Source: Aldehydirespirator sp965221185 (GTDB lineage Bacteria; Actinomycetota; Acidimicrobiia; Acidimicrobiales; Aldehydirespiratoraceae). From it: a stretch of DNA of 64,000 bases. The stretch lies in contig OZ244866.1 of assembly GCA_965221185.1 (NCBI GenBank), positions 4,033,849-4,097,848 of the forward strand. Reading direction: 5' to 3'. The notes beneath the pieces were generated by a model that had not been told where the DNA came from, searched no databases, and was given only the letters and a program-made list of their open reading frames with translations. The position numbers and the translations under genes are program-made. Position 1 is the stretch's first letter. Each line of letters opens with the position of its first letter. Of the stretch, positions 56,122-64,000 are shown piece by piece.

Positions 56122-58458
56122 ATGCAGTGGCGCACGAGGCGGGTCAAGGTGGGCAATGGCCTGCTTCGGGACTGCAGTCCCGAAGCGGCGCGTCGCGCTT
56201 TTTCGGTCCTTGAGGTAGCACAAGGGGCCGCGCCGCACAATCCGTCCATCGCAGTACGGTCGCGGTCGAGGGTCGTAGCGGCACTGCTGGCGTCGGCCCT
56301 GATGCTTGCAGGATGCACGTCGGAGACGTCGTCCGACGAGCCGCCGCAGTCCCTAGATGCCGAAGTCCAGCAGAGCGACGATGTCACGGCAGACGGCGTC
56401 ACGGCAGACGGCGAGAGTCCTGCGGACTCCCAGGGCTTCGGCCTGGACCCCACGAGTGCCGCGACTGACCCTGCGGGCGACGGGTCCCCTTACGCGCCCG
56501 ACATCGGGGAACGGCTGTGGCCAGGAAGTACGTGGCCGGGGCTGTTGCGATTCGTCATTTACGACGAGGACGGGGGATGGACGGCCCCGTCCGAACTGGA
56601 CGACCTCGTCGTGCCGACAGGGACGTGGGTGCTCGTCTCGGGGTCGGGGTTCGCCCCGTTCTCCGCTGTGGGTCTCGAACTCGTATACGGGGACTTCGAG
56701 CGACTGGAGGAGCTCGGGGAGTCCGCTTCGATGGACGACCTCTCATTCACGGATCTGGAGCCGGTCACCGCAGACGACCTCGGGGCGATCGAAGCGCGGT
56801 GGCAGGTGCCGGACACCGCGAATGCCGTGCTGTACATATTCCGGGCCGCGGGGCCCGGCAGGTGGGGCGCCGCACTCGAGTCGGTCACCGACGGCATGCT
56901 GGTCGGCCAGCGGGGAGAGGGTCCGGCGGAGGACGCCCCGCAAGACCTGGAATGGGATGCAAGCCGGCGCGACATGGGCTACTCCACCGAGGACAGCGCG
57001 GCCGCGGACGGCCACCGGAGACTCGCTTTGGGCTATCACCATGCATGCCTGCTGCAGCAGGACTCCACGGTTCGCTGCGGGGGATACGGGTCAAGCGCAC
57101 AGGCCGAGGATCCTCCTGGAGAGTTCAAGGCGATCGCAGCCGCCGGATACGAGAGCTGCGGTATCCGCCTGGACGGCACCCTGGCGTGCTGGGGCGCCGA
57201 CAGCGAACTGTCGGACAAGGCTCCTGGAGGGACCTTCACGTCGATCGATGTCCATGACTATGGCACGCGCGCATGCGCAGTGCGGTCCGACGGAGAACTC
57301 GTGTGCTGGGGGACCATCTGCGACTGGGTCCCGCACGACGGGGGCTGGACGTGCGAAGCCGAAGACATCGCTGAGATCGGACAGGACGGGAGGAGCCCCG
57401 TGCCGGAGGGCCGGTACAAGAGGGTGTCCATAGGCTCGGAAGTCACCTGCGCGATCACGGAGCGCGACGAGATCTCATGCTGGAGCTGGGACCCCGAGTA
57501 CGAAGTCGACGATCCCCCAGAGGGTGTGCACAGATCGGTCGACGTCGGAGTCCTTCAGGCCTGCGCGATACCCGTCGAAGGCAACATGGAATGCTGGTAC
57601 TGGGGGCCGTACCCCAAGTCCGTCTTCGACGACCCGCCGGCAGGTCAATACGTTGCGCTGTCGGTCGACGACACCCTGTGCGCCCTGCACCGGACCGGCG
57701 GCATCTCCTGCTGGGACGGGGACGACAGCTATGAGGACCTGAGGATCTTCGACGCGCCGGCGGGGACGTTCGTCGACGTAGCGACGTCTCGCACTCGCGC
57801 GTGCGGCCTGACCGCCGACATGCACGTGGTCTGCTGGGGCGAATACGAGGGACAGTCGGTCGACGCGCCGGAGGGCACGTTCAGTTCCTTGTCGGTGGGA
57901 TACGACCACTCGTGCGGTCTGCGCCACGACGGGACCGTGGAGTGCTGGGGATCCAACCTGCGGTGGCAGGCCGACGACCCGGCAGGCAGCTTCGCGTCAG
58001 TGGACGCCTTGCAGTACCGGACCTGTGCTGTGCGCACGAGCGGGGAAGAGGTCTGCTGGGGCGCGGGAGGCGCCGAGCGGACCCCAGAAGACGTGCCGCA
58101 GGCTGGCGCCTGCAGCGTGCAGGGCGGACTCGTCGTGTGCGGCGACAGCCACTACGAGGGAACTCACAGCCTGCCTGAGGACTTGCCGGCAGACTTCACG
58201 GCGGTCACCGCGGGATGGGGACTTGCGTGTGGCACGCGCGCAAGCGGCGAGACGCTCTGCTGGGACCAGGGCGGGCGGTACATCGACGCCCCAGAGGGCA
58301 GCTTCGAGTACCTCAGAGCCGGCACATGGTTCGCATGCGGAATCCGGTCCTCGGGCCAAGTCGAGTGCTGGGGCCGGCACCCGACCTCGCCGCCTTTCGT
58401 GCAGTGGGTGCAGCAGCGGCCTCCCTGGCCCGACGGGGGAGCAGTCGCAGCGCCGTGA
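56122..58458 (+). CDS. large RCC1/BLIP-II-repeat lipoprotein
   Basis: A 778-residue surface protein. A lipoprotein signal ends at ALLASALMLAGC (Cys near 65) after a long basic N-terminal part; the start may be ATG 56122 or GTG 56149. A low-complexity acidic linker (with a DVTADGVTADG duplication) follows. Next is a domain of about 170 residues beginning LRFVIYDEDGGWTAPSELDD with an immunoglobulin-like look. From about residue 300 there are about a dozen repeats of the type CGIRLDGTLACWG...PPEGTF, expected to fold as a beta propeller. Function is unknown; such propellers bind proteins or glycans. Confidence 0.85.
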   Translation: MQWRTRRVKVGNGLLRDCSPEAARRAFSVLEVAQGAAPHNPSIAVRSRSRVVAALLASALMLAGCTSETSSDEPPQSLDAEVQQSDDVTADGVTADGESPADSQGFGLDPTSAATDPAGDGSPYAPDIGERLWPGSTWPGLLRFVIYDEDGGWTAPSELDDLVVPTGTWVLVSGSGFAPFSAVGLELVYGDFERLEELGESASMDDLSFTDLEPVTADDLGAIEARWQVPDTANAVLYIFRAAGPGRWGAALESVTDGMLVGQRGEGPAEDAPQDLEWDASRRDMGYSTEDSAAADGHRRLALGYHHACLLQQDSTVRCGGYGSSAQAEDPPGEFKAIAAAGYESCGIRLDGTLACWGADSELSDKAPGGTFTSIDVHDYGTRACAVRSDGELVCWGTICDWVPHDGGWTCEAEDIAEIGQDGRSPVPEGRYKRVSIGSEVTCAITERDEISCWSWDPEYEVDDPPEGVHRSVDVGVLQACAIPVEGNMECWYWGPYPKSVFDDPPAGQYVALSVDDTLCALHRTGGISCWDGDDSYEDLRIFDAPAGTFVDVATSRTRACGLTADMHVVCWGEYEGQSVDAPEGTFSSLSVGYDHSCGLRHDGTVECWGSNLRWQADDPAGSFASVDALQYRTCAVRTSGEEVCWGAGGAERTPEDVPQAGACSVQGGLVVCGDSHYEGTHSLPEDLPADFTAVTAGWGLACGTRASGETLCWDQGGRYIDAPEGSFEYLRAGTWFACGIRSSGQVECWGRHPTSPPFVQWVQQRPPWPDGGAVAAP

Positions 58459-58504
58459 CAAGGGCGGGCCCCGCATCGATCCAGACGAGTTCCGCTGCAA
58501 GCTG

Positions 58505-59560
58505 CTAGGCCGCGGTTGGTAGCCAGCCGTGGTCGTGGAGGCGCTGCCAGGCGGACTCGATGTGTTGCGCGGTGAACATGCGCCGCTTGCGTTGGCTCCA
58601 GCTCTGGGCCCGCTCAGTCACGCGGCTCAGGTCGTCGGTGCTCCCCTCGTGGGCTGCCATCCAGTGCACGCTGGCGAGTAGCTCGAGTCCGTAGGCGGAC
58701 TCGTAGCCCTCGACCAGCTCAAGCACACGCTGGATGCGCTCGGTGATGTGGTGCTTCTCTGAGAGGGCCTCTGATGCCTCCCTGGCTCCACCTGGAAGCA
58801 CGGTGATCGGCTCGGCCTCGCGCACCTTCTTGGAGCCGTCGCCGAAGCCTTCGAGTTGATGGCCCTCAAGCGACTTGAGCACGTGGCGAAGGTTGTCGGC
58901 GTAGGGGCCGTAGAGGTTCGCCTGGTAGCGCAACCTGAGGTCCTCGCCTGCCTCCTGCAGGAAGTACATGAGTCTGTGGATCTCGATCAGCGAGACGAGC
59001 AGCGCTATCTGCGAGTACTGGTCGATCACCGACACGAGTGCCGCCGTGCTCGTAGTCAGCGTCGGGCGCGGGGTCGATATCACCATGTCGGCTGCGTCGG
59101 GGGCGCCCTCCGGGGCGTACAGGTGAACGACGACATCGAGGTCGTCCAGGCGCTCTTTGATCAGCGACCGAACTTCGCCCCAGTCCAGCCCGCCGTGGCC
59201 ACAGCCCAACGGCGACAGCGCGATGGAGGAGATCTCCAGTTCCTTGATCACATCGCGCAGATCGTCGAGGCCGTCGGCCACGTCGCGGATGCGGGACCTG
59301 GCGCGCCAATGACCCTTGGTCGGGAAGTTGATGATCCAGCGCGGCGGCATGAGCTGGCCGTTGTCGAAGACGAACACCTCGCCAAGTCTCACGGCCTGCT
59401 TGTTGCAGGCTGCCTCGTAGGCCTTGAAGTTCGCCGGGAAGGCGTTCTTGAACTGGAGGGCGATCCCCTTGCCCATCACACCGACCGTGTTGACGGGGTT
59501 CGCAAGCGCCTCGACGCCTGCCGTCAGGAGGTTGCCGTGTGCGTCAATGAACTCAGCCAT
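58505..59560 (-). CDS. darG: DarG antitoxin (macrodomain ADP-ribosylglycohydrolase)
   Basis: A 351-residue protein with an N-terminal macrodomain, NLLTAGVEALANPVNTVGVM followed by GKGIALQFKNAFPANFKAYE, and a catalytic-loop GCGHGGLDWGEVR. The second half (about 185-351; ILV-rich, RLMYFLQEAGEDLRLRYQAN) is the toxin-neutralising domain typical of DarG. DarG removes ADP-ribose that DarT adds to thymidine in DNA. I start at ATG 59560 because the family begins there; upstream sequence is the tail of a lost darT. It is convergent with the RCC1 lipoprotein gene. Confidence 0.9.
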   Translation of the reverse strand: MAEFIDAHGNLLTAGVEALANPVNTVGVMGKGIALQFKNAFPANFKAYEAACNKQAVRLGEVFVFDNGQLMPPRWIINFPTKGHWRARSRIRDVADGLDDLRDVIKELEISSIALSPLGCGHGGLDWGEVRSLIKERLDDLDVVVHLYAPEGAPDAADMVISTPRPTLTTSTAALVSVIDQYSQIALLVSLIEIHRLMYFLQEAGEDLRLRYQANLYGPYADNLRHVLKSLEGHQLEGFGDGSKKVREAEPITVLPGGAREASEALSEKHHITERIQRVLELVEGYESAYGLELLASVHWMAAHEGSTDDLSRVTERAQSWSQRKRRMFTAQHIESAWQRLHDHGWLPTAA

Positions 59561-59700
59561 CAGAAGTACCAGCCGGGTGCGGGGCCTGACAGGGATCTCG
59601 ATGCCGACGCTACTCAGTTTGTGCTCGCCCTCTCGGCATACCTCGTAGGTGCGCGCAGCCGCTCCGACGAACACCGACCAAGGCACGTGGCCCAACAGTG
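59558..59700 (-). pseudogene. 3' remnant of darT
   Basis: Upstream of darG, about 45 codons (VPWSVFVGAAARTYEVCREG, then EHKLSSVGIEIPVRP) look like a DarT C-terminus. A frame change then gives APGWYF and a TGA that overlaps the darG ATG, matching the aromatic end of DarT proteins. The rest of the toxin is gone: the next 13 bp lead into the neighbouring nucleotidyltransferase stop. Confidence 0.55.
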
Positions 59701-59712
59701 ATCGTTGTGCAG

Positions 59713-60378
59713 CTAAGACAACAGGCTCCTGCGGGCGAGGGCCTCACCGAGGCGCTCAGCCAGCGCGTCCTCGCCGATTCGGCGCAGTTGGGCTGCGAGC
59801 TCCGGGCGCGACTGCGGGAAGACACCCGAGCGGGTCAGCGCCGCCCGGGCGCGGTGAGTCAGCGCCGCGAGCTGCAATTCGGCTGCCGCGTCGTCGTCGC
59901 CCGCGGCGGCGAGCCCGTCGCGCTGGCGCTCGGCGCGCTGCGCCCGTTCGATGGCCTCCGCGGCTGACGGCAACAGCAGCCGGTCGTTCCATTCGGCGCG
60001 CAACTTGCTCCACCACTGGTCCCGCTCAAACAGGACCCGCCCGAAGCGCACCGCCCACGACAGGTAGCTGTGACCGGCGGTCAGCCGGGCGGACACGTCG
60101 GCTTGGTCATAGCAGCGCAGATCGACCGAGATCGGCGGCCTGGGCAACGATGGCCTCGCCGCCTGGTAGACCAGCACCAGATCCAGGTCGTCGCTGCGAT
60201 CCACGTCCCGCACCGCCGATCCGGTGGCTACCACGGCGTTGACCGTGCCGTTCTGGCGCGCAGACTGCATCAGATCGCGGGCCCAGCCAAGCGCTTCGTC
60301 GTCGGGCCACGAGCACACGGCGGCTTCCCAACGGGCCGGCGCCACATGGGGGCGCTGGATGATCGCCTGGCCGTTCAC
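59713..60378 (-). CDS. MNT-type nucleotidyltransferase of a HEPN/MNT pair
   Basis: A 221-residue minimal nucleotidyltransferase. The active-site motif is VVATGSAVRDVDRSDDLDLV (GS with D-x-D). In type VII toxin-antitoxin systems such MNT proteins inactivate a HEPN RNase by adding AMP. A helical C-terminal half (AEAIERAQRAERQRDGLAAA) follows the domain. GTG 60378 overlaps the HEPN gene's stop (GTGA). A truncated copy of its N-terminus lies at 54678. Confidence 0.83.
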   Translation of the reverse strand: MNGQAIIQRPHVAPARWEAAVCSWPDDEALGWARDLMQSARQNGTVNAVVATGSAVRDVDRSDDLDLVLVYQAARPSLPRPPISVDLRCYDQADVSARLTAGHSYLSWAVRFGRVLFERDQWWSKLRAEWNDRLLLPSAAEAIERAQRAERQRDGLAAAGDDDAAAELQLAALTHRARAALTRSGVFPQSRPELAAQLRRIGEDALAERLGEALARRSLLS

Positions 60379-60758
60379 CGCCCCAACACTGCCTCGACCG
60401 CCTCGAAATAGGCCTGGATCTCGGCGGCTGTGTCCTGGGCGTCGCGATCTTCGTCCTCGGGCAACTCGATGTCGCCGTAGGCTTCGAACTTGCGCCTGTC
60501 GTTCAGTTCGACCAGCAGATCGTCGATTTCCGGGAGGCCGTACGCCGCAGCGAGCTGGCGGGCCTGTTCGACTTTCGCGGGGTGGGTTCTCTTGGTCAGC
60601 GGCAGCCCCAAGTGCAGCGCGGCCGCTACGACGCACGCCTCCAGGCAATAGAACCCATACAGGGCCAAATCCGCCCAGTCCGGCTCCCCCCACGCGTCAT
60701 CGACCCTTACCAGGTGTCGGCGCGCCACCTCCAGAGCCTCTCGCGCCGTCTGTGCCAT
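60375..60758 (-). CDS. HEPN-domain protein of a HEPN/MNT pair
   Basis: A 127-residue all-helical protein: AREALEVARRHLVRVDDAWG, LALYGFYCLEACVVAAALHL and PAKVEQARQLAAAYGLPEID match HEPN proteins. The classic RxxxxH RNase motif is not clear, so catalytic activity is uncertain. It is encoded before the MNT gene and overlaps it, the usual order. Confidence 0.72.
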   Translation of the reverse strand: MAQTAREALEVARRHLVRVDDAWGEPDWADLALYGFYCLEACVVAAALHLGLPLTKRTHPAKVEQARQLAAAYGLPEIDDLLVELNDRRKFEAYGDIELPEDEDRDAQDTAAEIQAYFEAVEAVLGR

Positions 60759-60856
60759 CGCAGACCCCCCGTTGCCTCAGCAACGACCGGACCGGTCTCC
60801 CGCTCGCGGGCATTGTACCGCGACACCCTCGAAGCCGAGAGACCCCACACAACCGG

Positions 60857-61348
60857 CTACCACCCGTAGTCCTCCCACCTGCTAACCCCGGCAAGCACGA
60901 CGGGATGACCATTGGGGCCGACAGGGCCGTCGCCTCCATGCCGGAAGACCCGGCGTCTGCGCGGTGAGGCGACTGGGTTTGGCGTGTCCAACAGGCCTCC
61001 GTCCGGGATGCGCGTCCAGCCCGACGCTCGACGAGCGGGCGGGCGCGTCGACAAGTGATCGGATCTCGCCGCCCCGGCCGCATACCGAGGACGACACAGC
61101 AGATCCTTCTCCATGCGCAACACCCGATTCTCAGCACGGAGCCGGCGAAGCTCGGCCTTCTCATCAGTCGTCAGCCCGCCGCGCTTGCCGTCATCGATCT
61201 CGGCCTGGGCGACCCAGTTCATGATCGACTGCGCCGACGGCTCGAACTCGCGAGCAAGCTCCGACGGCGACCGGCCCTCCTCACGGACCAACCGGACCAG
61301 CTCGGCCTTGTACTCCAACGGATACGGCGCACGAATGCGTCCTCCCAT
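60857..61348 (-). pseudogene. truncated IS3-type OrfA
   Basis: The frame from ATG 61348 encodes MGGRIRAPYPLEYKAELVRL, a helix-turn-helix region (SPSELAREFEPSAQSIMNWV) and a leucine-zipper-like LRRLRAENRVLRMEKDLL. Intact OrfA proteins end soon after with a KKAAAFFA-type sequence; here it turns into unrelated residues and no orfB follows. It is a relic distinct from the IS3 at 52793. Confidence 0.72.
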
Positions 61349-61386
61349 AGTTGACTCCCCTCTGGACCCCCTCAAGGATCCCAGAA

Positions 61387-61845
61387 TCAGGGTGTCAACC
61401 AAACCGGGTCAGCTCCACTGTCCATCAGCGGGCCCGCCTTGGCGAAGCTGGCGGCGAGCTGGTCTTTGACTTGGTCCCACGCCTCGGTCACCGCGGCGGC
61501 GTCGGGTTGGGCGAAGATGGTTCTGAACAGCGCGGCGGCCATGTGCTGGTGGGTGCGGGGCACTACCGCGAGCAGGTTCCGGATGAAATGCACCCGACAG
61601 CGCTGGTGGGCCGCGCCCTGGAACCAGCGGTCCGCGGTCGCGCCGAGCCCTCGGTGCGGGTCGGAGATCACCAGGCGCACACCGCTGAGGCCCCGGTCGC
61701 GCAACGAGGACAGGAACTGCTGCCAGAACCCCTCGCTCTCGCTGTCGCCGACGGCACAGCCCAGAATCTCCCGGTTGCCGTCTGCGGTGACGCCGGTGGC
61801 GACCACGGTGGCCATCGACGCCGGCTGGGCGACGCTGTTGCGCAC
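61387..61845 (-). pseudogene. fragment of an IS256-family transposase
   Basis: About 150 residues of a Transposase_mut (IS256) protein remain: VVATGVTADGNREILGCAVG, SEGFWQQFLSSLRDRGLSGV, LVISDPHRGLGATADRWFQG and CRVHFIRNLLAVVPR. The N-terminus and the catalytic C-terminal part are missing, and it ends at the boundary of the IS3 orfA relic. The two relics together suggest nested insertions beside the tRNA. Confidence 0.85.
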
Positions 61846-61925
61846 GTTAGAAGATTGGGCTCTAGGCCATCTGAGCGAACCCTCAGTGGTACCAATTTAT
61901 GTACCTTGACCTGGGGTTTGCTTGG

Positions 61926-61999
<74 letters not shown>

Positions 62000-62186
62000 G
62001 GGTGTTCTGAATATTTGGCGCGAAATTGCCGCCGACGCTGATTCTAGGGGTGCGGGAGGGTAGCAGAGGGGCTGATCTGGCGTATTTGGCGGCTAGTTGG
62101 ACGCCTGGGCGTAGCGCTCGCGGGCGTCGATAGCGACGAGAACGCGAAGGGTCAGCGTGTGGGTCGCCTATGGCGAGGACGAGCCG

Positions 62187-63836
62187 TCAGGCTGCTAGCG
62201 CAAGAGGTCCAGCGCGTGGGATAGGCCCGGCGCGTGGAAGAGGAGAGTACGAGCCGAACCACCTGGACACGTCTGCGCCGGTGCGTTCGCGGTGCGAAAT
62301 CAACGCCTTCATGCTCTCCTGAGTCTGAAATGCCAGGAGGTTGAGTTAGACACGACGGTCGGTGACACTGAGGGCACGCTGATCGGGTATGAGCACCTTC
62401 AGCGACCGGAAGAAGGACTCCGCCGTCTCTCGGGGGCCGAACAGCCGCTTGAACCGGGGGTCTGTTTCGGGAATGGCGCGCAGATAGTTGGTGCGCCGCT
62501 TCCCTTGGCCGTCACGTTCTTCGCGGGTGCTGTCCAAGCGAAGGGTTGTGATAGCACCCGCGAGTGCGCCCATCCATGGCTTGTCCGGCACTGCGTAGTC
62601 GCCGTACCAGCGGTATGTCTCGTCGCCCTTGTTCCACCGTCTGTAAAGGTCGATCTGAAGTAACGGCTGGTAGCAGGTGTCGCCGTCTCCATCGATGAAC
62701 AGCAGGTATGGAGCGCCGTCTTCTAGGAGTACATCGCTTGTTCTGGTCTCCCCGTCAAGGCAAGAGAACTGCTCATCTCGCAATGTGAGGGATGCCACTT
62801 CACCCTGGTTCGTGTCGGGCACCTTTCCGACATGGGCAAGACCCAAGTCGTAAATCGGGTCGATGTGGACGCCCTTGATGGCCATGTCGTAAATCGTTCC
62901 GAGCAAACCGCGCTTCACATCGGGATAGTTCTCAAGGAGGTGTGCAAGACGTGAGACAAAATACTCGCCTTCTGTCGCATCAACCGGCTTGATGCTGATT
63001 TCCAGTGGGACTCGCTCTCTATACTCATCGTTCCGAACGCCCACTAGCAGGATGTTGTGACCGCGTGACTCAGCATGGTCTCTGTTCGTTCCGTTGTAGC
63101 GGGTCGCAGTACGATCAATCCGTGAGGAACGCTTGTCCCTGACATTTCGGTGGTCATATCGTTCGCGCAGGAAGGTTATGTCTGCGAAAGCGCATCGCGA
63201 AGCTACAGGACTGTTGAGCGAACCGTTTCGCGGCCTGAGCATTCCCATATGGATGGCGATTTCCACGGCCCGCGTGATGTTGTCAAGGCACAGTCGTTCG
63301 TATTCTTCATCATTGGCGAGGATATGGTTGTTCATGAAGTAGCGATGTTGGCTACGAGACATAGCGTACTTCTGGTTCTTCTTGCCCTTCTTGTTCTTCT
63401 TGCCGTTGCTCTTCTTGGGAGGCAGTCGCCGGTTCGGATGGTCTGGCCATGCCTTCTGGAGAGCCTTGTTGATGCGCTTTCTGCGCCGTTTCTTGTTGAG
63501 CTTGATGATCAGTTGACGCTCGGAAATGCCGAGCAGGGCGTTGGCCTGTTGCACAATGAAGGACTCTGCCACGGTGTGCGTCCTCTTGCGTCCGGCCTTA
63601 GGGGCGCGACGACGCTCACGACGCACGAAGGCTTCGGATCGCTCCCATAGCGTGCGATCAACGGCAATCATCACGAGCCAGTCTTCAAGTTCAAGGTCCA
63701 ACGGCTCACCGGTCAAGCTGCGTTCACGGCTATCGGGTTCAGTGGTAGCCGTCTTCCTTCTTGACCTCTTCCGCATGTCCTTGGCGCGCTTCGGCGTGAG
63801 GTCGGCGTCGAGTGCGAGAGGACGGGCCTTAGGCAT
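62187..63836 (-). pseudogene. DDE-transposase-like gene with one in-frame TAA
   Basis: The first 496 codons (from ATG 63836) encode a basic protein with a lysine-rich stretch (KNKKGKKNQKYAMSRSQHRY), an acidic FADITFLRERYDH block and a C-terminal RFKRLFGPRETAESFFRSLK typical of transposase catalytic ends. A TAA at 62346-62348 interrupts it, but the same frame continues LNLLAFQTQESMKALISHRE, RTGADVSRWFG and onward to 62187, as related transposases do. The stop is probably a CAA-to-TAA change. The gene is less GC-rich than its neighbours, indicating transfer. The 164 bp beyond 63836 show no gene. Confidence 0.65.
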
Positions 63837-64000
63837 GGCCGTCTCCCTGCCAGTTGTGCCTCAATGCCCCAGCAGTGCGATCCAGAGACGCTGCCCCTAG
63901 GAATCGTGCAGCCGCTTCGATGCCGGACTCCTCAAAGACATAGCGCGCCCCGGTAAGCCGGATGGATGTTGCAGATACGCCAGGCCGGTGCCTGATCCGA

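Overview
This is a GC-rich chromosomal segment from an actinobacterium, most probably of the class Acidimicrobiia or a close relative. I infer this from three F420-type luciferase-like oxidoreductases, a SigR/RsrA-type sigma/anti-sigma pair, the actinobacterial order DUF2342 metalloprotease-tilS-hpt, a DUF4244 pilin-like protein in a Tad locus, a DUF2520-panC-coaX-lysS string, and heavy use of GTG starts with 4-base gene overlaps. The sequence alone does not give a species.

Layout. 0-2.5 kb: RidA-like protein, F420-type oxidoreductase, a broken AbiEi/DUF559-like gene. 2.5-17 kb: purine/peptide catabolism. A deaminase-type amidohydrolase is followed by a minus-strand operon (ATP-grasp ligase fused to a degenerate M20 domain, gamma-glutamyltransferase, N-formylglutamate amidohydrolase). 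A divergent plus-strand operon resembles the E. coli ygfM-xdhD-ssnA group plus xdhC and yqeB, i.e. the molybdenum hydroxylase type linked to labile selenium. 17-21.4 kb: compact Tad secretion/pilus locus. 21.5-44.8 kb: mostly housekeeping (STAS/RsbW-like pair, nhaA, topA, MFS carrier, tmk, holB, tRNA-Thr, sigma/anti-sigma, DUF2342, tilS, hpt, folK, panC, coaX, lysS, polyprenyl diphosphate synthase, clpC). 45-50.4 kb: two LacI-like genes, an SDR, another F420-type enzyme and a GcvT/DmdA-family gene. 50.5-64 kb: accessory DNA with pseudogene fragments, an IS3 element, VapBC, HEPN/MNT, an orphan DarG with a DarT stump, a large RCC1-repeat lipoprotein, transposase relics and tRNA-Thr(TGT).

Three patterns run across the window. 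(1) At least five gene junctions carry relays of mini-ORFs, each starting on the ATGA/GTGA that ends the gene or mini-ORF before it. At three of them a visible 35- or 38-bp tandem duplication spanning the original start/stop overlap made the relay. (2) A dispersed element of about 145-150 bp with imperfect terminal inverted repeats occurs seven times, often touching a stop codon. (3) Several proteins keep a fold but have lost its catalytic or cofactor residues (XdhD iron-sulfur domain, M20 domain, phosphatase-like and HAD-like proteins).
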